Positions 45,414 to 55,839 of a stretch of DNA of 64,000 nucleotides are shown piece after piece. Below the pieces are notes generated by a model. It saw only the letters and a program-made list of their open reading frames with translations. It did no database searches and had not been told where the DNA came from. A program made the translations under genes and the position numbers. Source of the stretch: Rossellomorea sp. y25 (GTDB lineage: Bacteria > Bacillota > Bacilli > Bacillales > Bacillaceae_B); NCBI RefSeq assembly GCF_038049935.1, contig NZ_CP145886.1, positions 4,331,501 through 4,395,500 on the forward strand, in the 5' to 3' direction. Position 1 is the first letter of the stretch; every line of letters begins with the position of its first letter.

Positions 45414-46343
45414 TTGAGAGCAGATAAACATCACAAAAAGCGCAAGTGGCCGAAAGTCGTCGGAATCATCGTTCTTCTATTACTAGTAGCTGTCGGCGGT
45501 TACGCCTATTCAATTTATCATTCATTGAATAAGACAGCTGAAACGATGAATGAAAATATTGACCGTCCGAAGTCTGAGAAGCGAACGGAAGAAGTAAAAT
45601 TCGATAAAAAACACCCATTCTCTGTTTTACTGTTAGGAGTAGATGAAAGAGATGGCGACAAAGGTCGTTCAGATTCTATGATTGTCGTGACGGTGAACCC
45701 TCACGAGAAAACAACGAAGATGATAAGTATACCTCGTGATACACTCGTCGAAATCGTAGGCAGGGGAACGGAAGATAAAATCAACCATGCTTACGCTTTC
45801 GGTGGCGTCGAAATGGCCATGGACACAGTAGAAGAATTCCTGGATATTCCGATTGATTATTATGCAAAGATCAATATGGAAGGTTTCAAGGACATTGTAA
45901 ATGCTGTCGGTGGAGTAACCGTAAATAATGAATTCACTTTCTCTTCTGGTAGCTATACCTTTAATGAAGGCCAGCTTTCGTTAAGTGGCGACAAAGCTCT
46001 TGCTTATGCTCGTATGAGAAAACAAGATCCACGTGGAGATTTCGGTCGTCAGGCAAGACAACGTCAAGTCATCCAGGCGGTTATTAAAGAAGGCGCCAGC
46101 GTATCGTCCCTATGGAACTATGGAGATATCTTTGGAGCCATTGGGGAGAACGTGAAAACAAACCTGACCCTTGATGAGATGGTCGACATACAGAAGAACT
46201 ACAAATCGGCGACAAAAGATATTTCTCAAAGTCAAATTGCCGGTGAAGGTGCCAAACTTGGCGGAATTTACTACTACATCGTTCCTGAAGAAGAGAAACA
46301 AAAAGTACAGAGTGATTTGAAGGATCATTTGGATTTGAATTGA
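45414..46343 (+). CDS. LytR-CpsA-Psr (LCP) family wall-polymer ligase
   Basis: About 309 residues from a TTG at 45414 (AGGTGGG 7 bases upstream); the in-frame GTG at 45402 is embedded in that ribosome site, so I disfavour it. A basic tip and one transmembrane helix (VVGIIVLLLLVAVGGYAYSI) precede the LCP domain: SVLLLGVDERDGDKGRSDSM, ISIPRDTLVEI, KINHAYAFGG, GGVTVNNEF and ALAYARMRKQDPRGDFGRQA. LCP enzymes attach undecaprenyl-linked polymers (teichoic acid or capsule) to peptidoglycan. In this window it could link the 20-41 kb capsule to the wall. That link is inferred from position only. Confidence 0.93.
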   Translation: MRADKHHKKRKWPKVVGIIVLLLLVAVGGYAYSIYHSLNKTAETMNENIDRPKSEKRTEEVKFDKKHPFSVLLLGVDERDGDKGRSDSMIVVTVNPHEKTTKMISIPRDTLVEIVGRGTEDKINHAYAFGGVEMAMDTVEEFLDIPIDYYAKINMEGFKDIVNAVGGVTVNNEFTFSSGSYTFNEGQLSLSGDKALAYARMRKQDPRGDFGRQARQRQVIQAVIKEGASVSSLWNYGDIFGAIGENVKTNLTLDEMVDIQKNYKSATKDISQSQIAGEGAKLGGIYYYIVPEEEKQKVQSDLKDHLDLN

Positions 46344-46351
46344 TATGGATG

Positions 46352-46380
46352 AAACCGGCCTTTTTGGGGTCGGTTTTTTA
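46352..46380 (+). terminator. Terminator of the LCP gene
   Basis: Stem AAACCGGCC/GGGTCGGTTT with wobble and bulge, followed by T5-6. Confidence 0.85.
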
Positions 46381-46412
46381 TTTTGGACGGGAAAGGTAAA
46401 AGGACAGATACA

Positions 46413-47105
46413 TTATGCAGCTGCCCCTTTTTCTTTGATTAATAGTGATTTTCCCAACCAGACACCACCTGTAATAGAGAGTAGACCCAAAAGCGAGAGA
46501 AAGAGCAGCGACGCTTTTGCCCCATCTTGATAAGGTAAGTCCGTATAATACCCATGGGTTTCATCCGAGATTCCTTTTATCCACTGAGTCTCAAGCTTTG
46601 ATTTCGTATCCTCGGTAAAGTCACTCTTCTTTACGATTCCATTTTCATTGATTGTATAGGTTCTGAAGCTGGTCGTTGAGTCGTCCTCTTTAGAAGGAGT
46701 CGTGTCCAGGCTGGCGATAAATGCTTCTTTTCCTGTTTGGTTATCCTTCATTAGCTTGTAATGAATAAAGCCTGAGTAAGGTTTCATCCCTTCTTCTTCA
46801 GGATGTACCTTATGCCCTTTCAGCTTCGCCTCCACTTCATCGTTTATTTCAAAGATGATGGTGGCAGGATTGCTTTCACTTTCCACATACGTATTCAATT
46901 TCACACCATGAAAGACTTGGACTGCATCGACCATACCCTCTTCTTGTAAGGAGACGAAATCATATCTTTTATCAAAGGCGTTCTGGTAGAAGGTTTCTCT
47001 AACGGATTGGATTAGGAAGTAAGCTACTAAGAGAATGATGATGATGCCTGAAATCACTAAGAAAGTACTTATGAATAAGAATTTTTTTCTTTTTTTATGA
47101 TCCAT
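46413..47105 (-). CDS. Two-helix membrane protein, unknown function
   Basis: About 230 residues from the ATG at 47105. One transmembrane segment near the N-terminus (FLFISTFLVISGIIIILLVA) and one near the C-terminus (ASLLFLSLLGLLSITGGVWL) flank a soluble domain of about 150 residues, probably outside. The domain has no motif I recognise. It is convergent with the LCP gene and lies 3' of the intact PlcR-like regulator (gap 42 bases), so it could be co-transcribed with that regulator. Function not assigned. Confidence 0.75.
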   Translation of the reverse strand: MDHKKRKKFLFISTFLVISGIIIILLVAYFLIQSVRETFYQNAFDKRYDFVSLQEEGMVDAVQVFHGVKLNTYVESESNPATIIFEINDEVEAKLKGHKVHPEEEGMKPYSGFIHYKLMKDNQTGKEAFIASLDTTPSKEDDSTTSFRTYTINENGIVKKSDFTEDTKSKLETQWIKGISDETHGYYTDLPYQDGAKASLLFLSLLGLLSITGGVWLGKSLLIKEKGAAA

Positions 47106-47147
47106 TGTCTCTTCACCCAAATCTTAAATTAGATTTTTTGTATGCGG

Positions 47148-48035
47148 TTACTCTCTAATGGGTGTGAAGTTTTCAATTTTACTGCGGATAAATTGAATGA
47201 ACTTGTCGTCACCTTGAAGCTCGAATACGATGAGTGCCTTCTGCATGTATTTCTGTGCGTCTTTAAGGATTCCTTGAAGCTCATAGTTGTAGCCGATATG
47301 ATAGTGAAGTTCTCCCAAAAGGTACATATTGTCTTTCAGTACACACCAATCGATCGCTTCATTACAATACTGGATGGACTCATCAAAATTCTTCAATCGT
47401 GTAAGGACTCTGGCGATATTGTAGTAAAGTCTTGTTCTAAGCGTGAAGTCATGAAGATTGGGAAGAGCAAGGATATGTGTTTTCACTTCCTGATAGATTT
47501 CGAGAGCCTTCTTCCAATCTCCTTCTTCAGAATACATGACCCCAATGGTGAGAAGGATCTCAATTTCACGTTCTGTCCAGATTTTATCTGTCGTATGGGA
47601 CAGAGAGATGGCTTCTCTCAGGATCTCCTCTGCTTTCTCCACATTTTTATTAAGTTCGTATTGATAAATTCCTTTATGCCATTGAAGTAACTGAAGATTC
47701 CGATTATTATTAAAGAACAGAGGATTCTCTTCTTCTGCGGTTACGATTTCTTTCATTTCCTTATAGTTCATGCTTCTTCTTGCGATCTGAAGCTGCTTGC
47801 TGACTTCTTGTACATAGTCTAAACGGGGTGTCATTCCTATATCAAAGAAGTAGTTCACGTCTACACCCAACTTCCTTGAGATTAAGAATAGTGTTGAGGC
47901 GTAAGGGAACACATCACCTTTTTCAATCTTACTGATCTGAGCCTGGGTACATATTCCTTCCGCCAGCTCTTCTTGGGAAAGACCGATGTTCTTACGTAAT
48001 TCTTTTATCTTTTGACCTACAACACTAAAGTCCAT
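47148..48035 (-). CDS. PlcR-like RNPP-family transcriptional regulator
   Basis: 295 residues. N-terminal HTH (residues 5-60): VGQKIKELRKNIGLSQEELA and GICTQAQISKIEKGDVFP. The rest is all-helical TPR-like, with LYYNIARVLTRLKNFDESIQ and LLGELHYHIGYNYELQGIL as the last repeats. Length and layout match PlcR (285 residues; HTH plus five TPRs), not the longer NprR or the HTH-less Rap proteins. RNPP regulators bind a re-imported oligopeptide in the TPR groove and then activate genes. A tiny secreted precursor with four ELPPVY repeats starts 202 bases away in the opposite direction, so the two likely form a signalling pair. A frameshifted paralog is at 11028-11908. The DNA target is unknown; I found no classical PlcR box here. 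Confidence 0.9.
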   Translation of the reverse strand: MDFSVVGQKIKELRKNIGLSQEELAEGICTQAQISKIEKGDVFPYASTLFLISRKLGVDVNYFFDIGMTPRLDYVQEVSKQLQIARRSMNYKEMKEIVTAEEENPLFFNNNRNLQLLQWHKGIYQYELNKNVEKAEEILREAISLSHTTDKIWTEREIEILLTIGVMYSEEGDWKKALEIYQEVKTHILALPNLHDFTLRTRLYYNIARVLTRLKNFDESIQYCNEAIDWCVLKDNMYLLGELHYHIGYNYELQGILKDAQKYMQKALIVFELQGDDKFIQFIRSKIENFTPIRE

Positions 48036-48162
48036 TTACATCTCTCCTAAAAAAATATTCCTATAATTATATTTTTCTTTCAAAAAAAGCGAATGAGCTA
48101 TCTTTCGGTGCTAAAAATGGTCCATAAGCCCCTAGAATGCCTCTCATCACATTTTTAATATA

Positions 48163-48190
48163 TGGTTTAATATTATTATAACTCTATAAT
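48163..48190 (+). promoter_or_regulatory. Candidate promoter of the ELPPVY precursor gene
   Basis: TATAAT at 48185-48190 with a poor TGGTTT at 48163-48168 (16-base spacer). A weak -35 with a good -10 fits a promoter that needs an activator, as expected if the divergent PlcR-like protein controls it. The short palindrome ATGGTCCAT at 48117-48125 lies about 40 bases upstream of the -35 and is a possible binding site. Confidence 0.4.
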
Positions 48191-48236
48191 CAATGATACC
48201 TAAAATTACTCTATTTGAAAAAGGGAGGAAATACCC

Positions 48237-48464
48237 ATGAAAAAACGTTTGTTAACATTCGCTACCGCTTCTGCCTTACTTTTAGGAGCTTTTGGAGCCG
48301 TTCAGGCCACTTCCATTCAATCAGCTGAGCTTCCACCTGTATATTCTCCATCGAGCACAGATGTGGCAGCAGAACTTCCACCTGTTTATTCTAAATCGAG
48401 CGTGGAAACAGCTGCAGAATTACCGCCTGTATACGCGAAGAAAGAATTACCACCTGTATATTAA
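48237..48464 (+). CDS. PapR-like secreted signalling-peptide precursor with four ELPPVY repeats
   Basis: 75 residues. GGGAGG lies 8 bases before the ATG. Residues 1-25 form a signal peptide (MKKRLLTFATASALLLGAFG, then AVQA). The rest is four copies of the hexapeptide ELPPVY, at 48327-48344, 48372-48389, 48417-48434 and 48444-48461, with unit spacing of 45, 45 and 27 bases. The first three are preceded by A, and the linkers are Ser/Lys-rich (SPSSTDVA, SKSSVETA, AKK). The last copy ends exactly at the stop codon. PapR of the B. cereus group is also a 48-residue exported precursor whose C-terminal ADLPFEF is the active signal; AELPPVY has the same A-[DE]-L-P core. The adjacent PlcR-like gene makes a PapR role likely. 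A wall-binding repeat protein is the alternative. Confidence 0.8.
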   Translation: MKKRLLTFATASALLLGAFGAVQATSIQSAELPPVYSPSSTDVAAELPPVYSKSSVETAAELPPVYAKKELPPVY

Positions 48465-48474
48465 TACTATTCGT

Positions 48475-48497
48475 CTCCAGAGCCTGGAGGCTTTTTT
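48475..48497 (+). terminator. Terminator of the peptide precursor gene
   Basis: Stem CTCCAG/CTGGAG with an AGC loop followed by GC and six T. Confidence 0.88.
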
Positions 48498-48766
48498 ATT
48501 TCTTTGAAGCCCGCAAAGTAAGGGTTTTCATTTCTTTCGGATCAACATTGCCGCTAAATGGAGAAACTCCCCTACACTAAGAGTAACACACAGGTCCGTC
48601 CCTCAAAATATTCTTTTAAGAATATGCCTCGAGTTATATTAATGGTGAAAACGAGACCTATCGCCGTTAATTCAAAACAAATATCCCCTGTATTGCTTTC
48701 TGGTGCCAAATACCTTATTCAATAAAATTTGATAGGATAAAAGTACAATAAAAGAAAGGGGGCTTC
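48498..48766. other. Intergenic, carries one family-B word
   Basis: About 270 bases. Besides the family-B word at 48593 there is no gene. The ribosome site AAAGGGGG of the next gene lies at its end. Confidence 0.4.
48591..48604. repeat. Family-B word (CAGGTCCGTCCCTC)
   Basis: First copy of the GGTCCGTCCC word from the left. It stands alone in an intergenic space. Confidence 0.85.
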
Positions 48767-49093
48767 ATGATGAATAACATAAGCATGAAAGTAAATCCTC
48801 TATACTCGGATTTGGATATGTCGATCCAATTCCAATTTGAATTTTCCAAAGGTGATTGTAAGGTCGGGCAAGCCATGGTATCCACCTATGCCATCAACAA
48901 CAATGTGGAATACCGCAAATCTCAAAGCGTGACGATCGCTAAAGTTGAAAAGTGTGCCGTCATTGATCAGTTCGAGATTGCAGGTGACCTTGGAGAACCC
49001 TGTATGAACAAGCTCCGACACTTCCTGAAAGTGATCGGGATGAAAGAAATTCATTCTGGTTATGACATGGCGCGGGAAAGAATTAGTAACTAA
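48767..49093 (+). CDS. Small hypothetical protein
   Basis: 108 residues opening MMNNISMKVNPLYSDLDMSI. AAAGGGGG precedes two adjacent ATGs (48767 and 48770), of which either may start it. The protein is soluble with two Cys (GDCKVGQ, EKCAVID) and a third later (EPCMNKL). No signal peptide. It ends before a rho-independent hairpin. Family not recognised. Confidence 0.7.
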   Translation: MMNNISMKVNPLYSDLDMSIQFQFEFSKGDCKVGQAMVSTYAINNNVEYRKSQSVTIAKVEKCAVIDQFEIAGDLGEPCMNKLRHFLKVIGMKEIHSGYDMARERISN

Positions 49094-49114
49094 GGTTTTG
49101 TTTAGATTAGATTG

Positions 49115-49146
49115 AAGAGGCTGTCTTATTATGAGGCAGTCTCTTT
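49115..49146 (+). terminator. Terminator downstream of the 108-residue protein
   Basis: Imperfect stem with G-U pairs, AAGAGGCTGTC against GGCAGTCTCTT, followed by T5. Confidence 0.7.
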
Positions 49147-49160
49147 TTGCACCTTCGACT

Positions 49161-49481
49161 TTAAAACTTTCTCACCATTCTTTTTAAAACGATATACTTT
49201 CTTCTATTCGTTTGTTTTAACCTGACTAAGACCGGCAGTGCCACTATTTTCATTCCACTGATAAGAAGGGCTGCATAGGCAAAGGAGTTCAGTAAAAAGT
49301 AATTCAAGTTGAGTATTAATACTACTATCGAGCATAAGCTCCATAACGCGGCCTCCATTCCTACCCTACCCTCGAATGTCATTTTCTTTTTGCAGAGTAA
49401 TGCAGGGAGCACTGCAACGATGACGGAGGCAAGTAGCAGGAATAGTATGGCATATATCATTCCTATAATCGCTGTTATCAT
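49161..49481 (-). CDS. Small membrane protein, unknown function
   Basis: 106 residues with three likely helices (MIYAILFLLLASVIVAVLPA, ALWSLCSIVVLILNLNYFLL and FAYAALLISGMKIVALPVLV) and a basic C-terminus (RRKYIVLKRMVRKF). It converges on the hypothetical gene to its left. No family recognised. Confidence 0.65.
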   Translation of the reverse strand: MITAIIGMIYAILFLLLASVIVAVLPALLCKKKMTFEGRVGMEAALWSLCSIVVLILNLNYFLLNSFAYAALLISGMKIVALPVLVRLKQTNRRKYIVLKRMVRKF

Positions 49482-49592
49482 ATGAGATCCTCTTATTTCA
49501 ACAAAGTCTTACTCCTGTTTCATTTCACCTTTTCCATAGTAAAATCCTTCTAATTTAAATATTTATATAGTACCTTCCCAAAAGTACGATAA

Positions 49593-49620
49593 AAGAGCTT
49601 TGGCATTGGCCAAAGCTCTT
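49593..49620. terminator. Bidirectional terminator
   Basis: Perfect 11-bp stem AAGAGCTTTGG/CCAAAGCTCTT with a 6-base loop and A/T-rich flanks. It overlaps the stop codon of the hutG-like remnant. Confidence 0.88.
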
Positions 49621-49770
49621 TATATAAGTGTTTCAATGGCGAGATGAGCCACTACCCTGCTTATCAAGCTCTGATCGCGAGTGTAGAATCGATTTCCACC
49701 TTTTCCGTGGAGATTATTTCGGTATGCAGCAGGGTTTGAACCGTTCCGTTTATATGTCCGGGTGTATGAG
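49620..49770 (-). pseudogene. C-terminal remnant of a second hutG-like (arginase-family) gene
   Basis: The minus strand decodes to SLISRVVAHLAIETLI at its end, against TSRIASLLIINSLI in the real HutG at 51953. At DNA level GAATCGATTTCCAC, GGTTTGAACCG and ATGTCCGGGTG match hutG segments in the same order. The upstream two thirds are missing or replaced by the 3' end of the anti-sigma gene, and several shifts are present. A partial duplication of the hut end, later decayed, is the simplest explanation. Confidence 0.75.
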
Positions 49771-49780
49771 GGACGGACCT
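49768..49780. repeat. Family-B word at the stop codon of the anti-sigma gene
   Basis: GAGGGACGGACCT ends exactly where the stop codon (49780-49782) of the minus-strand gene begins, sitting between it and the hutG remnant. Confidence 0.88.
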
Positions 49781-51096
49781 TACTCAATGGATTGTAAATC
49801 GCCCATCCAATTGATATCAGGATACCCCCCTTCATGAGTACTTTTCGAGTTGCTCAATCCCGTATCGTAATAACCGTCTATACTATTCTCAATATGAATC
49901 ACATAAGTGTAATCATTCCATATTGTTCCTTCTTCGATCGCATCGTTCGAAACATCCGTCAATCTCTTCAGGAATTGGTTTGCTATGGCTCTCATTTCGT
50001 CCTCCGGTGTTTCCTGTGGGACGACGATGTTGAATTCCAAAGGGCTCTGTTGAGAATGGAGGATGACTGCGTGGGATACTGTATTTTCCACGATATAGTC
50101 TCTCGCTTCATTGAACCATTCAGTACGGAATTCCGTCGGTTCTTCTCCGAGATACTTTATATCCTTACTCAGAGACTTTGAACCTCCGTCATTCTTAAAA
50201 AGAGCTACCGAAGTAATAACGGATTCACGATCAATGAATTGGATCTCTTCCATTGAATTTGGCTTAATTTTGTTATTACCTTGTATTTGCATTTCCACCA
50301 TATAATCACCATATAAATAATTCGCTGAATATACACCTTCCAATGCATTCATGAAATAATACGGTTCACCCAGGGTCGCAATGACCTGGTCCAATGTATA
50401 AGACGGGCTGATATTGGAACGGACCTCCAATAGTGTCTTTTCATCTTGGAAGTAAAGGAGATAATCCTCAACCCGATCATATCCTTTGTGACCCTTCTTG
50501 GTGTCGAGATTCTTGTACTTGTCCTTATATATCTCCTGTATACCTTCCATGGAATCTCCAATCGTAAAGGAAGTTCCGACGAACGTTCCATTGGCTGCTT
50601 TTTCCTTGAAAGCATTTGGATTGTTCAGGATCATAGAAAAATCAAAGGCAGGGAGTGGAGGTGGTGTATCCGCCGGTTCATTCTTGTCTTCCTCTTCTTT
50701 TTTCTCCGGCACTTTCTCTGCTTCTGCTTCTTGCTCCTGATTCTCTTTCACATCATCGACGGGTGTCGCCGATTTTCTGATGGAGGCTTTTTCCTCTATG
50801 ATCTTTTCATCCCACTCGTCAGTCGGTACGTATGTTAGTTCTGCAGGTTCTTCTTCTTTTTCATTTTCCTTCACCAGATCTTCCTTAAATAGATAACTGC
50901 TGCCCAGGATAGAAAGGATCAGGATGATGCATAAAGGAACGCCAAGATTGATGAAGATGGACTTGACCGATGATTTCTTTTGTTTTTCATTCCTTATCTT
51001 CGTCAGGATGGCTCTTTTTTGACTTACGGGGTCGGTGTCCTTGAATACTTCCCGTTCTATTTCATCCTTTAGATTGTGTAAAGGGTCCTTATTCAT
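49780..51096 (-). CDS. Membrane-anchored anti-sigma-factor-like protein
   Basis: 438 residues. The N-terminal 45 residues are cytoplasmic (DPLHNLKDEIEREVFKDTDP), followed by one transmembrane helix (LGVPLCIILILSILGSSYLF). A long extracellular part follows with a charged, Pro-rich linker (EEDKNEPADTPPPLPAFDFS) and a domain of about 260 residues. The position directly after an ECF sigma gene, with 8-base overlap, and a single TM with a cytoplasmic N-terminus fit an anti-sigma factor; no ZAS motif (HxxxCxxC) is present. The outer domain may sense an envelope signal. Family not firmly known to me. Confidence 0.75.
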   Translation of the reverse strand: MNKDPLHNLKDEIEREVFKDTDPVSQKRAILTKIRNEKQKKSSVKSIFINLGVPLCIILILSILGSSYLFKEDLVKENEKEEEPAELTYVPTDEWDEKIIEEKASIRKSATPVDDVKENQEQEAEAEKVPEKKEEEDKNEPADTPPPLPAFDFSMILNNPNAFKEKAANGTFVGTSFTIGDSMEGIQEIYKDKYKNLDTKKGHKGYDRVEDYLLYFQDEKTLLEVRSNISPSYTLDQVIATLGEPYYFMNALEGVYSANYLYGDYMVEMQIQGNNKIKPNSMEEIQFIDRESVITSVALFKNDGGSKSLSKDIKYLGEEPTEFRTEWFNEARDYIVENTVSHAVILHSQQSPLEFNIVVPQETPEDEMRAIANQFLKRLTDVSNDAIEEGTIWNDYTYVIHIENSIDGYYDTGLSNSKSTHEGGYPDINWMGDLQSIE

Positions 51097-51655
51097 TGGG
51101 AATCCTCCCTCCCATTGTTTTCTTCAGCTTCTCCCTTCCCCGGTCCAGCCTCGTCCTAACCGTGGAAGGATTGATTCCTAGCATGTCTCCGATTTCCCCA
51201 GTCGTTAATTCTTCATAGTAATATAATAGTATGACTTCTCTATATTTCAGGGGGAGTGAGTATACATGAGAGGCAACTGATTCATTGTCTTCGCTCGTTA
51301 TGAGTTCTTGTTCCGGTGTAACGGACGTCTCTTTTTTAAGAATGGTATGAAATGTATGTACGATCGTATTTTTCCTGAAATAAGCCGAGCGCTTATAATC
51401 TTTACATAAGTTAATGGCAATTCTATAAATCCACGTTTTGTAAGAGGATTTATGATTGAACTGATGGAGGGCATGAAAAGCTTTAATGAATACCTCCTGA
51501 GTAATATCCTGGGCAGCCGGCCAGTCTTTCACATAGAGATACACCAATTTCGTCACCTGTACTTCATACTCATCAATTAAACTCTCAATCAACCTTTCCT
51601 CACTTACCTCCATCTGCATCACTCCCCCCTTCTCATGTTGTATCACTTCATCCAT
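51089..51655 (-). CDS. ECF RNA polymerase sigma factor
   Basis: 188 residues. Region 2 shows YLYVKDWPAAQDITQEVFIK (the DxTQEVF core) and FNHKSSYKTWIYRIAINLCK. Region 4 shows LPLKYREVILLYYYEELTTG and IGDMLGINPSTVRTRLDRGR. These place it in the SigM/SigW-like ECF group. Two starts are plausible: ATG 51655 with GGAGG at ideal spacing, and ATG 51619 with GGGGGG at 4 bases. The putative ECF promoter ends so close to 51655 that the leader would be only about 14 bases, which favours 51619. It overlaps its likely anti-sigma gene, so the pair is translationally coupled. Confidence 0.92.
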   Translation of the reverse strand: MDEVIQHEKGGVMQMEVSEERLIESLIDEYEVQVTKLVYLYVKDWPAAQDITQEVFIKAFHALHQFNHKSSYKTWIYRIAINLCKDYKRSAYFRKNTIVHTFHTILKKETSVTPEQELITSEDNESVASHVYSLPLKYREVILLYYYEELTTGEIGDMLGINPSTVRTRLDRGREKLKKTMGGRIPNE

Positions 51656-51675
51656 TTGATATCCTCCCCTGAGTG

Positions 51676-51699
51676 GACGGGAACCCGATTTTCCGTTTC
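51676..51699 (-). promoter_or_regulatory. Candidate autoregulatory ECF promoter
   Basis: On the minus strand GAAAC is followed after 15 bases by CGTC, the ECF-type GAAAC-N15/16-CGTC pattern, immediately upstream of the sigma gene. ECF operons often drive their own transcription this way. Confidence 0.55.
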
Positions 51700-51710
51700 C
51701 ACACTGGAAC

Positions 51711-51724
51711 CAGGTCCGTCCCTT
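51711..51724. repeat. Family-B word upstream of the ECF promoter
   Basis: CAGGTCCGTCCCTT, 12 bases upstream of the GAAAC of the candidate ECF promoter. Confidence 0.82.
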
Positions 51725-51906
51725 CTCTTTATAAGTTTAATGTATTTTTTTACATTTTTGTCAGTTATTCATTCATTAGACGCGACCGGTAGGAAGTGTG
51801 TCTCAATTTTAGATGATTTTTCTTGTATTTAGTTTAATAGAAAAAACGCATCCTTTATATTGGGATGCGTTTTTACATGTATTATTCTTAATCAGCACCG
51901 AAAAGG

Positions 51907-51950
51907 AAGGTCCGTCCCTCAATGCGTTAAAGCGGTGAGGGACGGACCTT
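51907..51950. repeat. REPIN-like pair of family-B words downstream of hutG
   Basis: Perfect 14-base inverted repeat AAGGTCCGTCCCTC (51907-51920) and GAGGGACGGACCTT (51937-51950) around a 16-base spacer. It starts two bases beyond the hutG stop. It can form a strong hairpin in RNA and may serve as the hut operon's end. Confidence 0.9.
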
Positions 51951-51952
51951 GG

Positions 51953-55831
<3,879 letters not shown>

Positions 55832-55839
<8 letters not shown>

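Noticed and set aside
47148..48464. Classical PlcR box (TATGNA-N4-TNCATA) near the regulator or peptide gene
   Set aside because: I searched the 48036-48236 region and other promoters by eye and found none; the closest palindrome (ATGGTCCAT) does not fit, so the binding site is left open.
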